Shown: positions 36,767 through 46,303 of the stretch, one piece after another | How the letters are laid out: each line of letters begins with the position of its first letter | Position numbering within the stretch: position 1 is the stretch's first letter | Source of the DNA: Flagellimonas sp. S3867 | GTDB taxonomy: Bacteria; Bacteroidota; Bacteroidia; Flavobacteriales; Flavobacteriaceae | Reading direction: 5' to 3' | Assembly (NCBI RefSeq): GCF_014698935.1 | Contig: NZ_JACVMN010000003.1 | Location: 304,590 to 368,589 of the forward strand | DNA length: 64,000 nucleotides | Position numbers and translations under genes: made by a program | The notes under the pieces: generated by a model | Databases searched by the model: none | What the model saw: the letters and a program-made list of their open reading frames with translations, nothing else | What the model was told of the DNA's origin: nothing

Positions 36767-38527
36767 ATGAATTTTTTGAGAAATCTTTTAGCCTCAATTT
36801 TAGGATGTTTGGTGGCGTTTGGTTTGCTGTTTGGCATGTTCATGATATTTCTGGCATTGGTGAGCAGCGCAGATGATGGTGTTGTGGTAAAGAAAAACTC
36901 CATTTTGGAAATAAGTTTTACCGAACCTATCCGGGATTATTTAGGCAAGGATGAAACCGACCCTTTTGCTGGATTTTGGGATGATGAGGCCGGTCTGGAT
37001 GAGATAGTGCACACCATAAAAGTGGCGGGAGACGATGAAAATATAAGAGGAATCAGCCTTACCACCAGTTTTGTGCAAGCTGGTCTTGCCCAAGTGCAGG
37101 AAATACGTAAAGCACTAAAAGATTTTAAGGATACCGGAAAATTCATTTATGCCCATTCCGATTATTTTACACAAAAGGATTATTATTTGGCCAGCGTTGC
37201 GGATGAAATATATTTGAACCCGGTGGGAGGGATGGATTTTAAAGGACTTTCCACTGAAGTATTGTATTTTAAGGATTTGCAAGAAAAGACGGGGGTTAAA
37301 ATGGAAGTGATTCGTCATGGAAAATATAAAAGTGCAGTCGAGCCATATCTTTCCAATACAATGAGTCCTGAAAATCGAGAGCAGATTCAGGAACTGATAA
37401 CGTCTTTATGGGATGAAATGCTGGGCGAGATTGGTACTTCTCGAGGTATGAGCACGGACCGACTTAACGTGGTAGCCGATACCCTCGGAGGACGAACCCC
37501 TGAGTTTGCGGTTGCTTCTGGTTTGGTTGACGGGAATCTATATTTTGATGAATATGAAAACTTAATGAAGGAAAGCATTGGAATTGACCAAAATGACGAC
37601 CTTAACTATGTTAGTTTTCAAGATTATATTCCAATTGCTAGCGGAACCAGATTTCACACGGGCAAGGACAAAGTCGCTGTAATCTATGCCCAAGGTGAAA
37701 TATACTATGGAGAAGGCTCCAAAGAGTTTATCGGACAGGGTTTAATGTCAAGTGCACTTCAAAAAGCAGCGAAAAATAACCGCGTAAAAGCCATTGTACT
37801 TCGAATTGACTCTCCTGGAGGCAGTGCCCTGGTTTCAGATATTATTTGGCGTGAGGTAGAATTGGCCAAAAAAGAAAAACCTGTGGTTGTTTCCTTTGGA
37901 AACGTTGCCGCTTCCGGTGGATATTACATTGGGGTAGGAGGAGACAAAATTTATGCAGAGCCAACAACAATTACGGGATCCATAGGCGTTTTTGGAACTA
38001 TTCCCAATATAAGCGAATTAGCAGGTGATATCGGAATCAATGCAGAACAGGTGGGTACCAACAAGAATTCTGTGGATTACTCATTGTTTGAACCCATGAG
38101 CAATTCATTTCGAGATGTGGTACAAGAAGGTATAGAAGACACCTATAATACCTTTTTGGAGCGTGTAGCAGCCGGAAGAAATATGAGCGTTGAAGAAGTA
38201 GATGCACTTGCCCAAGGAAGAGTTTGGAGCGGTGTAGATGCGAAAGAAAATGGTCTGGTAGACGAATTGGGAAGTTTGGAAGATGCTATTGCTGCTGCAG
38301 CGGAAATGGCCGAAATGGATACCTACGGTATTCGAAAATACCCAAAATACAAATCAGACTTTGAGCGTTTTATGGAAAATTTTGGCGGCGCTAAAGCCAA
38401 AATTGGAGAAGCCTTGATTCAAGAAGAAATAGGAAACGAGGCCTATCAAATACTGAAAGAATTCAAACAATTGACCAAGCAAAAAGGAATCCAGGCCAAA
38501 ATGCCATTTAGCCTAAACATTAAATAG
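36767..38527 (+). CDS. sppA: Signal peptide peptidase SppA (long form)
   Basis: About 586 residues, the double-domain form. An N-terminal transmembrane segment (NLLASILGCLVAFGLLFGMFMIFLAL) anchors it. The catalytic Lys lies in the first repeat (HGKYKSAVEPYLSN) and the nucleophile Ser in the second (FGNVAASGGYYIG), with RIDSPGGSALVSD before it. It degrades leftover signal peptides in the membrane. The TTG at 36743 overlaps the -7 box and is rejected as start. The queuosine transporter gene follows 4 nt later. Confidence 0.95.
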   Translation: MNFLRNLLASILGCLVAFGLLFGMFMIFLALVSSADDGVVVKKNSILEISFTEPIRDYLGKDETDPFAGFWDDEAGLDEIVHTIKVAGDDENIRGISLTTSFVQAGLAQVQEIRKALKDFKDTGKFIYAHSDYFTQKDYYLASVADEIYLNPVGGMDFKGLSTEVLYFKDLQEKTGVKMEVIRHGKYKSAVEPYLSNTMSPENREQIQELITSLWDEMLGEIGTSRGMSTDRLNVVADTLGGRTPEFAVASGLVDGNLYFDEYENLMKESIGIDQNDDLNYVSFQDYIPIASGTRFHTGKDKVAVIYAQGEIYYGEGSKEFIGQGLMSSALQKAAKNNRVKAIVLRIDSPGGSALVSDIIWREVELAKKEKPVVVSFGNVAASGGYYIGVGGDKIYAEPTTITGSIGVFGTIPNISELAGDIGINAEQVGTNKNSVDYSLFEPMSNSFRDVVQEGIEDTYNTFLERVAAGRNMSVEEVDALAQGRVWSGVDAKENGLVDELGSLEDAIAAAAEMAEMDTYGIRKYPKYKSDFERFMENFGGAKAKIGEALIQEEIGNEAYQILKEFKQLTKQKGIQAKMPFSLNIK

Positions 38528-38531
38528 CGGG

Positions 38532-39239
38532 ATGACGCAAAAGGATAAAAAAGTTGCGTTTTCCATTTACCTCTATTTAGGAGCTTTGTTCATCACTTCC
38601 TTGGTGGTGTCCAACCTTATTTTTCAAAAATTCTTTTACTGGCACCCCTTTGGTGATGTTACCATTTTGGGAGCGCCCTTGTTTGAGATTTCCGTGGGGA
38701 TTTTACCCTATCCTATCACCTTTTTGATAACGGACCTTATTTCTGAGATTTTTGGGAAAAAGAAGGCCAATCAAGTAGTAGTGGCAGGTATTTTTGCTTC
38801 TTTCTTTTCCTTGTTGATTGTTTCTACGGCCTCGGCCGCTTCGGCAACGGATTGGTCCCCTGTTTCCAACGCATTGTTCGATTCAGTTTTTGGCAATACC
38901 ATAGTTGCCGTTTTTGCTTCTATGATGGCCTATTTGTTGGCCCAATTTGTGGATATTCAGTTATATCACTTCTGGAAAAGGCTCACCAAAGGAAAATATC
39001 TGTGGCTTAGAAATAACTTCTCAACCTTTTCCTCACAGTTCATTGACACCTTTACCGTAGTGCTTCTGCTATGCAGTTTTGGAGAAATTCCTTGGGAGCT
39101 TTTTTATGGTCTTGTCATCAGCGGATTTGTTTTTAAGATTTTTATTGCCCTTCTCGACACCCCTTTGCTCTATCTTTTCGTATATCTCATACGAAGAAGA
39201 TTTAACCTAAAATTAGGGGAAGAAATAGCCCTTAATTAA
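38532..39239 (+). CDS. Queuosine precursor transporter (YhhQ/VUT family)
   Basis: 235 residues with six hydrophobic segments. The motifs FEISVGILPYPITFLITDLISEIFGKKKA and WLRNNFSTFSSQFIDTFTV are characteristic of the YhhQ/VUT family, which takes up 7-cyano- or 7-aminomethyl-7-deazaguanine for queuosine synthesis. It probably shares the sppA transcript. Confidence 0.93.
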   Translation: MTQKDKKVAFSIYLYLGALFITSLVVSNLIFQKFFYWHPFGDVTILGAPLFEISVGILPYPITFLITDLISEIFGKKKANQVVVAGIFASFFSLLIVSTASAASATDWSPVSNALFDSVFGNTIVAVFASMMAYLLAQFVDIQLYHFWKRLTKGKYLWLRNNFSTFSSQFIDTFTVVLLLCSFGEIPWELFYGLVISGFVFKIFIALLDTPLLYLFVYLIRRRFNLKLGEEIALN

Positions 39240-39278
39240 GCACTTCTTTCTTATTTTGTCGTTATAAACGCCCAAATT

Positions 39279-41972
39279 ATGAGAACTAAAGCCTTTAAAA
39301 TCATTGGCATAACCCTACTTGTCCTGATTTCACTACTTTTTGCCCTACCCTTATTACTGGAAGGGAAGATATCGGAAATCATCAAAAACAAGGTCAACAA
39401 TAACATTAATGCAACTCTGGATTTTGAAAATGCCAGTTTAAGCTTGATCAAGAACTTTCCCAATGCCCATGTTGAATTGGAACGGCTTTCTTTGGTAAAT
39501 CATGCACCTTTTGAAGGTGATACCTTGTTTGCATCTGACCAGATAGCACTCAAAATGTCTATTAAAGAACTATTCAAGACCGCTGAAGAGCCGATTACCA
39601 TTAAAAGCCTAAAAGTTGATGGAGCAAAGCTCCACATTAAGGTTGATTCTTCAGAAAATGCCAATTATGATATTGCAAAAACAGATGAATCCGGTTCGGA
39701 TTCCGGTTCAGGAGAGGAATCTGCCAATTTTACCCTGGCCATGGATGCCTATGAGCTCACCAATTCCCAGATTACCTATGATGATATCTCTAGTGGAATG
39801 CACTTGACCATTTCCGAACTGAACCATTTCGGTGCTGGTGACCTTTCTTTGGAAACATCTGAGTTAAAAACCATGACAGATGCGCTAGTCTCTTTTGAAT
39901 TGGACAGCATCAAATATCTGAATAACAATAAACTGTTCTTAGATGCCTTGATTGGCATTGACCTGAATCAAAACAAATATTCCTTTCTGGAAAATAAGGC
40001 CATGATAAATCAATTGTCGCTGGTTTTTGATGGATTTGTGAAGGTGAATGACGAAAATCAGGAGGTGGATATTAGTTTCAAGACGCCTTCTTCCGATTTC
40101 AAAAACTTTTTGGCAGTGATACCTGAAGCCTATTCTAAGAATATTGAAGATGTACAAACCACAGGGAATTTTGAAGTGGCCGGACAATTTAAGGGCATTG
40201 TCGATGAAGACCATATACCTGCGTTCAACATTAAAATAAACTCCGAAAATGCCTCTTTCAAATATCCGGATCTGCCCAAATCAGTACAAAATGTATTCAT
40301 CGATACCGAAATCAATAACACAACTGGAATTGCAGAGGATACCTATGTAGACATTAAAAAGGCCACTTTCACCATAGATCAAGATAAGTTTGAACTAAAA
40401 TCCAAGATCAGTAATTTAATGGGCAATACTAAGGTGAACGCCCATTTGGATGGAAAAATGAACCTTGGCAACATTTCCAAAGCTTATCCTGTTTCTTCTG
40501 ACTATAATTTAAAAGGTATTTTAGAAGCCGATGTTACCACTTCTTTTGATATGGCTTCCCTGGAAAGCAATCAGTATCAAAAGACAAAGACCAATGGCAA
40601 TTTGGAGCTTTCCAACTTTGAATATGCATCCGAGGAACTGAAGAATCCTGTAGCAATTAATTCGGCAGGTGTGACATTTACGCCAGAGACGGTTTCATTG
40701 AATTCGTTTAAGGGAAAAACAGGCCAAACAGATTTTGATGCCTCTGGCACTTTGACGAATCTACTCGGATTCTTGTTCAATAATGAAAATATCAAAGGGG
40801 ATTTTAAGCTTTCGTCAAACACTTTTGCACTGAATGATTTTATGGTCGAGGGAACAAGTTCTGAGGATGGTTCGGATGATATGCATTCGGAAGATGAGGA
40901 ACGTATCAAGATTCCATCTTTTTTGGATTGTACTATTGATGCTGCCGCAGGAACTGTTCTCTATGATAACCTCAATCTGAAAAATGTACAGGGAACATTG
41001 ATTATTAAGGATGAAACCGCAACAGTACAAAATTTAACCTCCGATTTGTTCGGAGGCACTTTGGGAGTCTCCGGTGCTGTATCCACAAAAAATGAAACAT
41101 CCACCTTCGATATGGATTTGGGCATGAGCAATTTTAATATTGGAGAATCCTTTTCCTCATTAGAGCTTTTTAAGGTGTTGGCTCCTTTGGCCAATGCCCT
41201 TCAAGGAAAATTAAATTCCGATGTCAAAATATCGGGTAACTTGAAGGAAGATTTTACACCCAATCTAGCTTCAATTTCGGGCGATGTTTTAGCAGAATTG
41301 TTGTCAACCAAGGTAAATGCCGAAAGCGCACCTTTACTTTCAGTTATGAGCGGTAAACTCAGTTTTTTAAATACCGATGACTTGGACTTGAGCGACCTTA
41401 AAACCGCCCTGAGTTTTGACAATGGTTCGGTTAAAGTAAAACCATTTGAATTAAAATATAAGGATATAGCGGTAAATGTAGACGGTAGCCATACGTTCGA
41501 TAAGCAATTAAAATACAAAGCTACCTTGGATGTTCCGGCCAAATATTTAGGCAATGATGTAAACAACCTCATAGCCAAAATGGATGATGAAAGTTTGAAG
41601 GATATCACGATTCCTGTGGTTGCCAATATTGGAGGTAATTACACCAACCCTACGGTCAATACGGATTTAAGTTCAGGGGTTACCAAATTAACAAAGCAAT
41701 TGGTAGAGATTCAAAAGCAAAAACTATTGAATCAGGGTAAGGATACGGCAAAGGATTTACTATCTGATGTATTTGCTAAAGATGATACAGATTCTACGAA
41801 AACGGAGTCTACCGGAGTTAAGGAAGCATTAGGCACTCTTTTGGGAGGAAAAAAGGAAGATAGCACCCAAACGGGTGATTCTACAAAGTCTGAAGATCCT
41901 GTAAAAAATACCGCAAAGTCCATTTTAGGCGGTCTTTTGGGCAAAAAGAAAAAAGATACGGTCAACAACTAA
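39279..41972 (+). CDS. AsmA-family protein
   Basis: 897 residues. An N-terminal transmembrane helix (IIGITLLVLISLLFALPLLL) precedes a long beta-rich periplasmic body with the AsmA-like C-terminal region (LNSDVKISGNLKEDFTPNL; YKDIAVNVDGSHTFDKQL). The last ~80 residues are low-complexity, rich in Lys, Asp, Thr and Gly (SVFAKDDTDSTKTEST; LGGLLGKKKKDT). AsmA/TamB-like proteins are thought to bridge the inner and outer membranes and move lipids. The stop overlaps the convergent nuclease-family gene by 4 bp. Confidence 0.87.
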   Translation: MRTKAFKIIGITLLVLISLLFALPLLLEGKISEIIKNKVNNNINATLDFENASLSLIKNFPNAHVELERLSLVNHAPFEGDTLFASDQIALKMSIKELFKTAEEPITIKSLKVDGAKLHIKVDSSENANYDIAKTDESGSDSGSGEESANFTLAMDAYELTNSQITYDDISSGMHLTISELNHFGAGDLSLETSELKTMTDALVSFELDSIKYLNNNKLFLDALIGIDLNQNKYSFLENKAMINQLSLVFDGFVKVNDENQEVDISFKTPSSDFKNFLAVIPEAYSKNIEDVQTTGNFEVAGQFKGIVDEDHIPAFNIKINSENASFKYPDLPKSVQNVFIDTEINNTTGIAEDTYVDIKKATFTIDQDKFELKSKISNLMGNTKVNAHLDGKMNLGNISKAYPVSSDYNLKGILEADVTTSFDMASLESNQYQKTKTNGNLELSNFEYASEELKNPVAINSAGVTFTPETVSLNSFKGKTGQTDFDASGTLTNLLGFLFNNENIKGDFKLSSNTFALNDFMVEGTSSEDGSDDMHSEDEERIKIPSFLDCTIDAAAGTVLYDNLNLKNVQGTLIIKDETATVQNLTSDLFGGTLGVSGAVSTKNETSTFDMDLGMSNFNIGESFSSLELFKVLAPLANALQGKLNSDVKISGNLKEDFTPNLASISGDVLAELLSTKVNAESAPLLSVMSGKLSFLNTDDLDLSDLKTALSFDNGSVKVKPFELKYKDIAVNVDGSHTFDKQLKYKATLDVPAKYLGNDVNNLIAKMDDESLKDITIPVVANIGGNYTNPTVNTDLSSGVTKLTKQLVEIQKQKLLNQGKDTAKDLLSDVFAKDDTDSTKTESTGVKEALGTLLGGKKEDSTQTGDSTKSEDPVKNTAKSILGGLLGKKKKDTVNN

Positions 41973-42793
41973 TCCAACGTAATCAATACAGGTAAATGGT
42001 CGGATGGGTACAACCCATTTTTTCTTCGATCATCAATAGTACGGAAACTTTGAACATCTAGGTTTTTGGTTAGAATATAGTCGATTCTCCTAGTCAGCTT
42101 TTCATTTGGATTGAAACCATTAAAGGTTCCAATAGGGCCATACACGGGGGTAGGGCTGTTTTCAAAAGCATCCGGCAACGCTGCGGTTAAAATTTGAATA
42201 GGGATTTCCTCTGGGTGACTGTTCAAATCTCCAATTACGGCGATGCGCTTATTCATAATCCCCATTTTTTTAATAAGATCAAGTACCAGTTTGGATGAAT
42301 TTTCCCGAGCCAGTTTTCCTATATGATCATAATGACAGTTAAAAACATGAATTATTTTTTCGGTGTTTTTATCCTTGAACTTCGCATAGGTGACAATACG
42401 TTCCATTGAGGCGTCCCATCCGACGGAAACGATATTAGGTGTTTCTGAAAGCCATTGTGTTTTGGTTGTTATTAATTCGACCTTCTCTGTGTTGAAGAAA
42501 ATCGCAGCATATTCCCCTTTTTCTTTTCCATCATCTCGGCCCACACCTACAAAAGCATAGTTTTTCAACGTGTCGTCCAAATATTTTACTTGATCATGTA
42601 AACCTTCTTGAATACCTAAAATATCAGGATTATAGAATTGTATCAACACCGAAACATCTTCTTTCCGGTTTTCCCACCAATTTTCCTTGTCTCCGGGATT
42701 GTTGTACCGAATATTGTAGGTCATTATAGATTTTTGGGCATTTATACCCAATGCCATTAGTAGGAGAATGGTAACTATCAGCTCTTTTTTCAC
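41969..42793 (-). CDS. Secreted endonuclease/exonuclease/phosphatase family protein
   Basis: 274 residues with a signal peptide (to GINAQ). EEP residues are present: MTYNIRYNN, DILGIQEG (Glu), VFNCHYDHIG, VIGDLNSHP (Asp and Asn) and the terminal SDHLPVLI. It is a compact relative of the EEP half of the LamG protein at 11605. Substrate unknown. It is the last gene of a minus-strand run with the DUF2797, beta-lactamase and DUF1059 genes. Confidence 0.88.
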   Translation of the reverse strand: MKKELIVTILLLMALGINAQKSIMTYNIRYNNPGDKENWWENRKEDVSVLIQFYNPDILGIQEGLHDQVKYLDDTLKNYAFVGVGRDDGKEKGEYAAIFFNTEKVELITTKTQWLSETPNIVSVGWDASMERIVTYAKFKDKNTEKIIHVFNCHYDHIGKLARENSSKLVLDLIKKMGIMNKRIAVIGDLNSHPEEIPIQILTAALPDAFENSPTPVYGPIGTFNGFNPNEKLTRRIDYILTKNLDVQSFRTIDDRRKNGLYPSDHLPVLITLD

Positions 42794-42833
42794 AGATGTT
42801 TATTTTGTTGTTTTTTGTTGAATAAGTGGGTCA

Positions 42834-43070
42834 TTAATTGTCGGGCAATGAATCAAATAGTTCTCTTTTGCCCTGCATCCATTTTTGCATCTCTTCTGGA
42901 GATTGCATCAATGATTGCATTTCCTCCATAGCTCTTAAGTGTGCACTGTCTTGTTTTTGAAACATTTCCATACCATGATTTTTGCTCAATTCGGCCATTT
43001 CTTCAAATGTTTCAGCAGTGAACGTTTGTTCACATGCACCGCCTAATTGTTTACAAGTCATTGTTTTCAT
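42834..43070 (-). CDS. Small DUF1059-like protein
   Basis: 78 residues from the ATG at 43070. The N-terminus MKTMTCKQLGGACEQTF resembles DUF1059 small proteins (presumed metal-binding, with two Cys), followed by a Met/Glu-rich helical region (EEMQSLMQSPEEMQKWMQ). It lies 25 nt after the metallo-beta-lactamase gene on the same strand. Function unknown. Confidence 0.8.
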   Translation of the reverse strand: MKTMTCKQLGGACEQTFTAETFEEMAELSKNHGMEMFQKQDSAHLRAMEEMQSLMQSPEEMQKWMQGKRELFDSLPDN

Positions 43071-43095
43071 AAAGAATGATTTTCTGCTTAAATTA

Positions 43096-43827
43096 TTATT
43101 CGAACAATTGAATGGTGTAATCCAAAAGTTCCATTCCCCCACCTTTACCATGTCCGGGGATAACAATGTTTAATCCGGGAAATTCCTGTTTTATTTTTCG
43201 AACAGTCGAGGCCCATTCAGAGACATTGGCATCTTCCAGATTGCCTTTGCTTGCTTTTACTGATTTTAAAAGACAACCACCAAATAATGCTTTTTCCATG
43301 GGCACATAACCAACTACATTGTCTTCTGTATGACCAGCCCCAAAATGTTTTATAAGGACCGATGCTGAACCAACTTCAATTTCAATATTGTTTTTGAAAT
43401 CATGTTGCGGCAAAAGTTCTAACCCTTTTTGTTTAAGTAAACCAATGGTTTTTTGACTCCCGTATGATTTTATGTGATTAGTGTGAAATTGATTAAGTCC
43501 ACCCCAACAGTCCTCATGAAAATGAGTGACTACAATGGCGATAATTTTCTTTTTCTGCTGTTTTTCAATCCATTCAATAAGCTCTTTGGATGCATTGTCA
43601 TCCGTTGGAGTATCAAAAACTATTGCCTGATCTTTATTGAAATAAACCATACCATTGCATCCCACTTTTCCAAAATCATTGGTTTGTAAATACGAAACAT
43701 GTACAAAAACATTGCTGTTTAGAGGTTTGACCTTCAATGTTTCCGATTCATACATTGAAGGCATGTTCTGGCTGAAACAATCTGTGGACAAGACCAAAAT
43801 GATCAATAAGAAAAGTATTTTTTTCAT
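43096..43827 (-). CDS. Subclass B1 metallo-beta-lactamase
   Basis: 243 residues with a signal peptide (to FSQ, residue 20). The B1 zinc site is complete: His102, His104 and Asp106 in HFHEDCWGG, His166 in GAGHTEDNVV, Cys185 in GGCLLKS and His226 in IPGHGKGG. Lys188, three residues after the Cys, corresponds to the substrate-carboxylate-binding Lys of B1 enzymes. GNLEDANVSEW (from Gly195) is the conserved loop that includes the substrate-contacting Asn in IMP-like enzymes. Length matches the class. The enzyme should hydrolyse beta-lactams including carbapenems in the periplasm; activity and spectrum are inferred. Base composition does not differ visibly from its neighbours. Confidence 0.9.
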   Translation of the reverse strand: MKKILFLLIILVLSTDCFSQNMPSMYESETLKVKPLNSNVFVHVSYLQTNDFGKVGCNGMVYFNKDQAIVFDTPTDDNASKELIEWIEKQQKKKIIAIVVTHFHEDCWGGLNQFHTNHIKSYGSQKTIGLLKQKGLELLPQHDFKNNIEIEVGSASVLIKHFGAGHTEDNVVGYVPMEKALFGGCLLKSVKASKGNLEDANVSEWASTVRKIKQEFPGLNIVIPGHGKGGGMELLDYTIQLFE

Positions 43828-43851
43828 TGGCTTAGCTAGGAAGAAATAAAA

Positions 43852-44646
43852 TCACTTTATATCAATACCCACATAATAGCCTTCGCTTCCCCTAACATTG
43901 AAAACAGTACTATCCTCAAAAAGTAAATATTGACCTTTTACGCCTTTAAGTACCCCTGTATAGCTTGGTGTTTTGTCCAAATTGAGGCTATTAACTTTTT
44001 CCGGATACTGTAATACTGGAAAATCCATGTGGGTTTCCGCGTTGGAATCGATAAAATAATCAGCGGCTTCTTCCGGGACGATGGATTTTAACTTGTTTCT
44101 CCATTCTACTAAATCTACATCCTCTATACTATTGGTAAGCATTTTGCGCCAACTGGTCTTGTCACTTACATGCGCCTTTAGGGCCACTTCGGTGATTCCG
44201 GCCAAATACCTATTGGGTGTTTCCACAATTTCAATGGCCTCATGTGCACCTTGATCTATCCATCGTGTAGGTACCTGCGATTTTCGGGTAACTCCGACTT
44301 TAACATTACTGCTATTGGCCAAGTACACTATGTGCGGCTGTAGCTGTACCTTTTTTTCATATTCCAAATCACGATCCTCTTTGTCTAAATGGGCAGTACT
44401 CAACTCAGGTTTCATGATCCAGTCACCCGCCGCTGGAGAGTCATAAAAACACGATTTGCAAAAACCTTGTCTGTAAATGGGTCTTTCTCTTCCACAATTC
44501 AGACATTGGTATTTTATAAAATCAATTTGTATTTCCTTGTCCAACAGTTGGTTCATATTCAAAAAATCGTTTTCAAAGACCAAATAATATTGAATGGGAT
44601 TTCCTATTTCGGTTTGCATTTTGCGCAGTACACCTTCGTAAAGCAT
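43852..44646 (-). CDS. DUF2797 protein with zinc ribbon
   Basis: 264 residues. A four-cysteine ribbon (CLNCGRERPIYRQGFCKSC, about 48-66) is followed by IVYLANSSNVKVGVTR and RWIDQGA, which resemble the core of GIY-YIG-type domains. The opening and overall layout match DUF2797 proteins of Flavobacteriia. Nucleic-acid binding is likely from the ribbon, but no function is established. It is the first gene of the minus-strand run that includes the beta-lactamase. Confidence 0.82.
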   Translation of the reverse strand: MLYEGVLRKMQTEIGNPIQYYLVFENDFLNMNQLLDKEIQIDFIKYQCLNCGRERPIYRQGFCKSCFYDSPAAGDWIMKPELSTAHLDKEDRDLEYEKKVQLQPHIVYLANSSNVKVGVTRKSQVPTRWIDQGAHEAIEIVETPNRYLAGITEVALKAHVSDKTSWRKMLTNSIEDVDLVEWRNKLKSIVPEEAADYFIDSNAETHMDFPVLQYPEKVNSLNLDKTPSYTGVLKGVKGQYLLFEDSTVFNVRGSEGYYVGIDIK

Positions 44647-44746
44647 GATGAATTGGATATGTTTTTAGACTGATTTGAAAATGAAGGTAAGATGACCTAT
44701 TTTAGCTATAGCACCTAACCTCATTATAGGTTAAAGATACCTAAAA

Positions 44747-46270
44747 ATGCCAATACCATTATTCAATTCCGTAGCTTCTTGGTTACTTAAAAAACGCTAT
44801 CATCAGATTGAGCTTTTTTTAAAATATCCTTTGGATGTGCAGGATGAGGTGTTGCAACATTTAGTCGATTTTTCTAAAGACACCATGATAGGAAAAAAGT
44901 ACGGTTTTGGTGATATTGAAAAGTATGAGGATTTTGCGAATAGGGTACCCATTGTAAACTATGAAGGCATTGCGGATCTGATAGAGCGAAGTCGCCGAGG
45001 AGAGCAAAACTTGTTTTGGCCTACTGCAATAAAATGGTTTGCAAAAAGCAGCGGTACTACAAATGCCAAAAGTAAATTTATACCTGTTAGTACTGAGGCG
45101 TTGGAGGATTGCCACTATAAATCCAGTAAGGATTTGCTCTGTTTGTACCTGAACAACAATGAGAATTCGCAATTGTTCCGCGGAAAGAGTTTACGGCTTG
45201 GCGGCAGTAAAAAACTATATGAGGATAACGGTACTTTCTTTGGAGACCTTTCGGCAATTTTGATTGATAATATGCCCCTTTGGGCAGAATATAGTAGTAC
45301 CCCGGGCAATAAAGTATCCTTGATGAGCGATTGGGAACCCAAATTGAAGGCTATTATTGACGAAAGTATTCAGGAGAATGTAACCAGCTTGGTAGGTGTT
45401 CCTTCATGGATGTTAGTGCTGCTCAATGATGTATTGGAAAAAACAGGTAAAAATCATCTTTTTGAGATTTGGGAAAATTTGGAAGTTTATTTTCATGGTG
45501 GGGTAAGCTTTGCACCCTACAGGGATCAATATAGGAAGTTGTTGCCTCGAAAAAATTTCAATTATTATGAAACGTACAATGCGTCGGAAGGTTTTTTTGG
45601 AATTCAGGACAGGAATAATTCCCAAGACCTGCTGTTGATGTTGGATTATGGTATTTTTTATGAATTCATACCCATGGATTCTTATGGAAAGGAAGAGAAG
45701 GCGGTTCCGCTTTGGGATGTTGAAGTAGGGGTGAATTATGCTATTGTTATCACCACCAATGCCGGTTTATGGCGTTATAAAATTGGGGATACGGTACGTT
45801 TTACTTCAATAAATCCTTACAGAATACGGATAACTGGCCGCACAAAGCATTTTATAAATGCATTTGGGGAAGAGCTTATAATTGAAAACGCAGAAGAGGC
45901 CCTAAACCAAATATGTCAAAAAACAGATGCCCAGATCATGGATTATACCGCAGCGCCTATTTATATGAATGGAAGCGAAAAAGGAGCTCATGAATGGATT
46001 ATCGAGTTTAGGAAACCACCAAAGGATGTAGCTTATTTCACAGAATTTCTGGATAATGCCCTTAAGTCTTTGAATTCGGACTACGAGGCTAAACGTTATA
46101 ATAATACTACACTACGGATGCCCAAAGTGCACGTTGCTAGGCAAAATCTCTTTCACGATTGGTTAAAATCCAAGAACAAGTTGGGAGGACAGCACAAAAT
46201 ACCCCGACTGTCCAATGAAAGGGCGTATATCGAGGAATTGTTACAGATGAACGTGAGCGGTCAAAATTAA
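44747..46270 (+). CDS. GH3 auxin-responsive promoter family protein
   Basis: 507 residues. The adenylating-enzyme phosphate loop KSSGTTNAKSKFIPV (from about residue 100), a central YNASEGFFGIQ and a C-terminal LWRYKIGDTVRFT are diagnostic of the GH3 family. Plant members conjugate amino acids to jasmonate or auxin through acyl-adenylates; the bacterial role is not established. It is divergent from the DUF2797 gene. The 5' leader contains a TAACCT/AGGTTA inverted repeat at 44716-44733. Confidence 0.9.
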   Translation: MPIPLFNSVASWLLKKRYHQIELFLKYPLDVQDEVLQHLVDFSKDTMIGKKYGFGDIEKYEDFANRVPIVNYEGIADLIERSRRGEQNLFWPTAIKWFAKSSGTTNAKSKFIPVSTEALEDCHYKSSKDLLCLYLNNNENSQLFRGKSLRLGGSKKLYEDNGTFFGDLSAILIDNMPLWAEYSSTPGNKVSLMSDWEPKLKAIIDESIQENVTSLVGVPSWMLVLLNDVLEKTGKNHLFEIWENLEVYFHGGVSFAPYRDQYRKLLPRKNFNYYETYNASEGFFGIQDRNNSQDLLLMLDYGIFYEFIPMDSYGKEEKAVPLWDVEVGVNYAIVITTNAGLWRYKIGDTVRFTSINPYRIRITGRTKHFINAFGEELIIENAEEALNQICQKTDAQIMDYTAAPIYMNGSEKGAHEWIIEFRKPPKDVAYFTEFLDNALKSLNSDYEAKRYNNTTLRMPKVHVARQNLFHDWLKSKNKLGGQHKIPRLSNERAYIEELLQMNVSGQN

Positions 46271-46281
46271 ACTTTCCAAGA

Positions 46282-46303
46282 TTTACGAAAACGTTTTCGT
46301 AAA
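46282..46303. promoter_or_regulatory. 22-bp perfect palindrome, LacI-type operator candidate
   Basis: TTTACGAAAAC is followed directly by its reverse complement, giving a 22-bp perfect palindrome with central CG, the typical form of a LacI-family operator. It lies 11 nt after the GH3 stop and 126 nt before the next start. No T-run follows, so it is not a terminator. A 12-bp palindrome TTTAACGTTAAA at 46355-46366 lies downstream, 68 nt centre to centre. No LacI gene is adjacent. Confidence 0.65.

Noticed and set aside
46282..46303. Palindrome as a Rho-independent terminator of the GH3-like gene
   Set aside because: The palindrome has no loop and no following T-run on either strand, so an operator is more likely.
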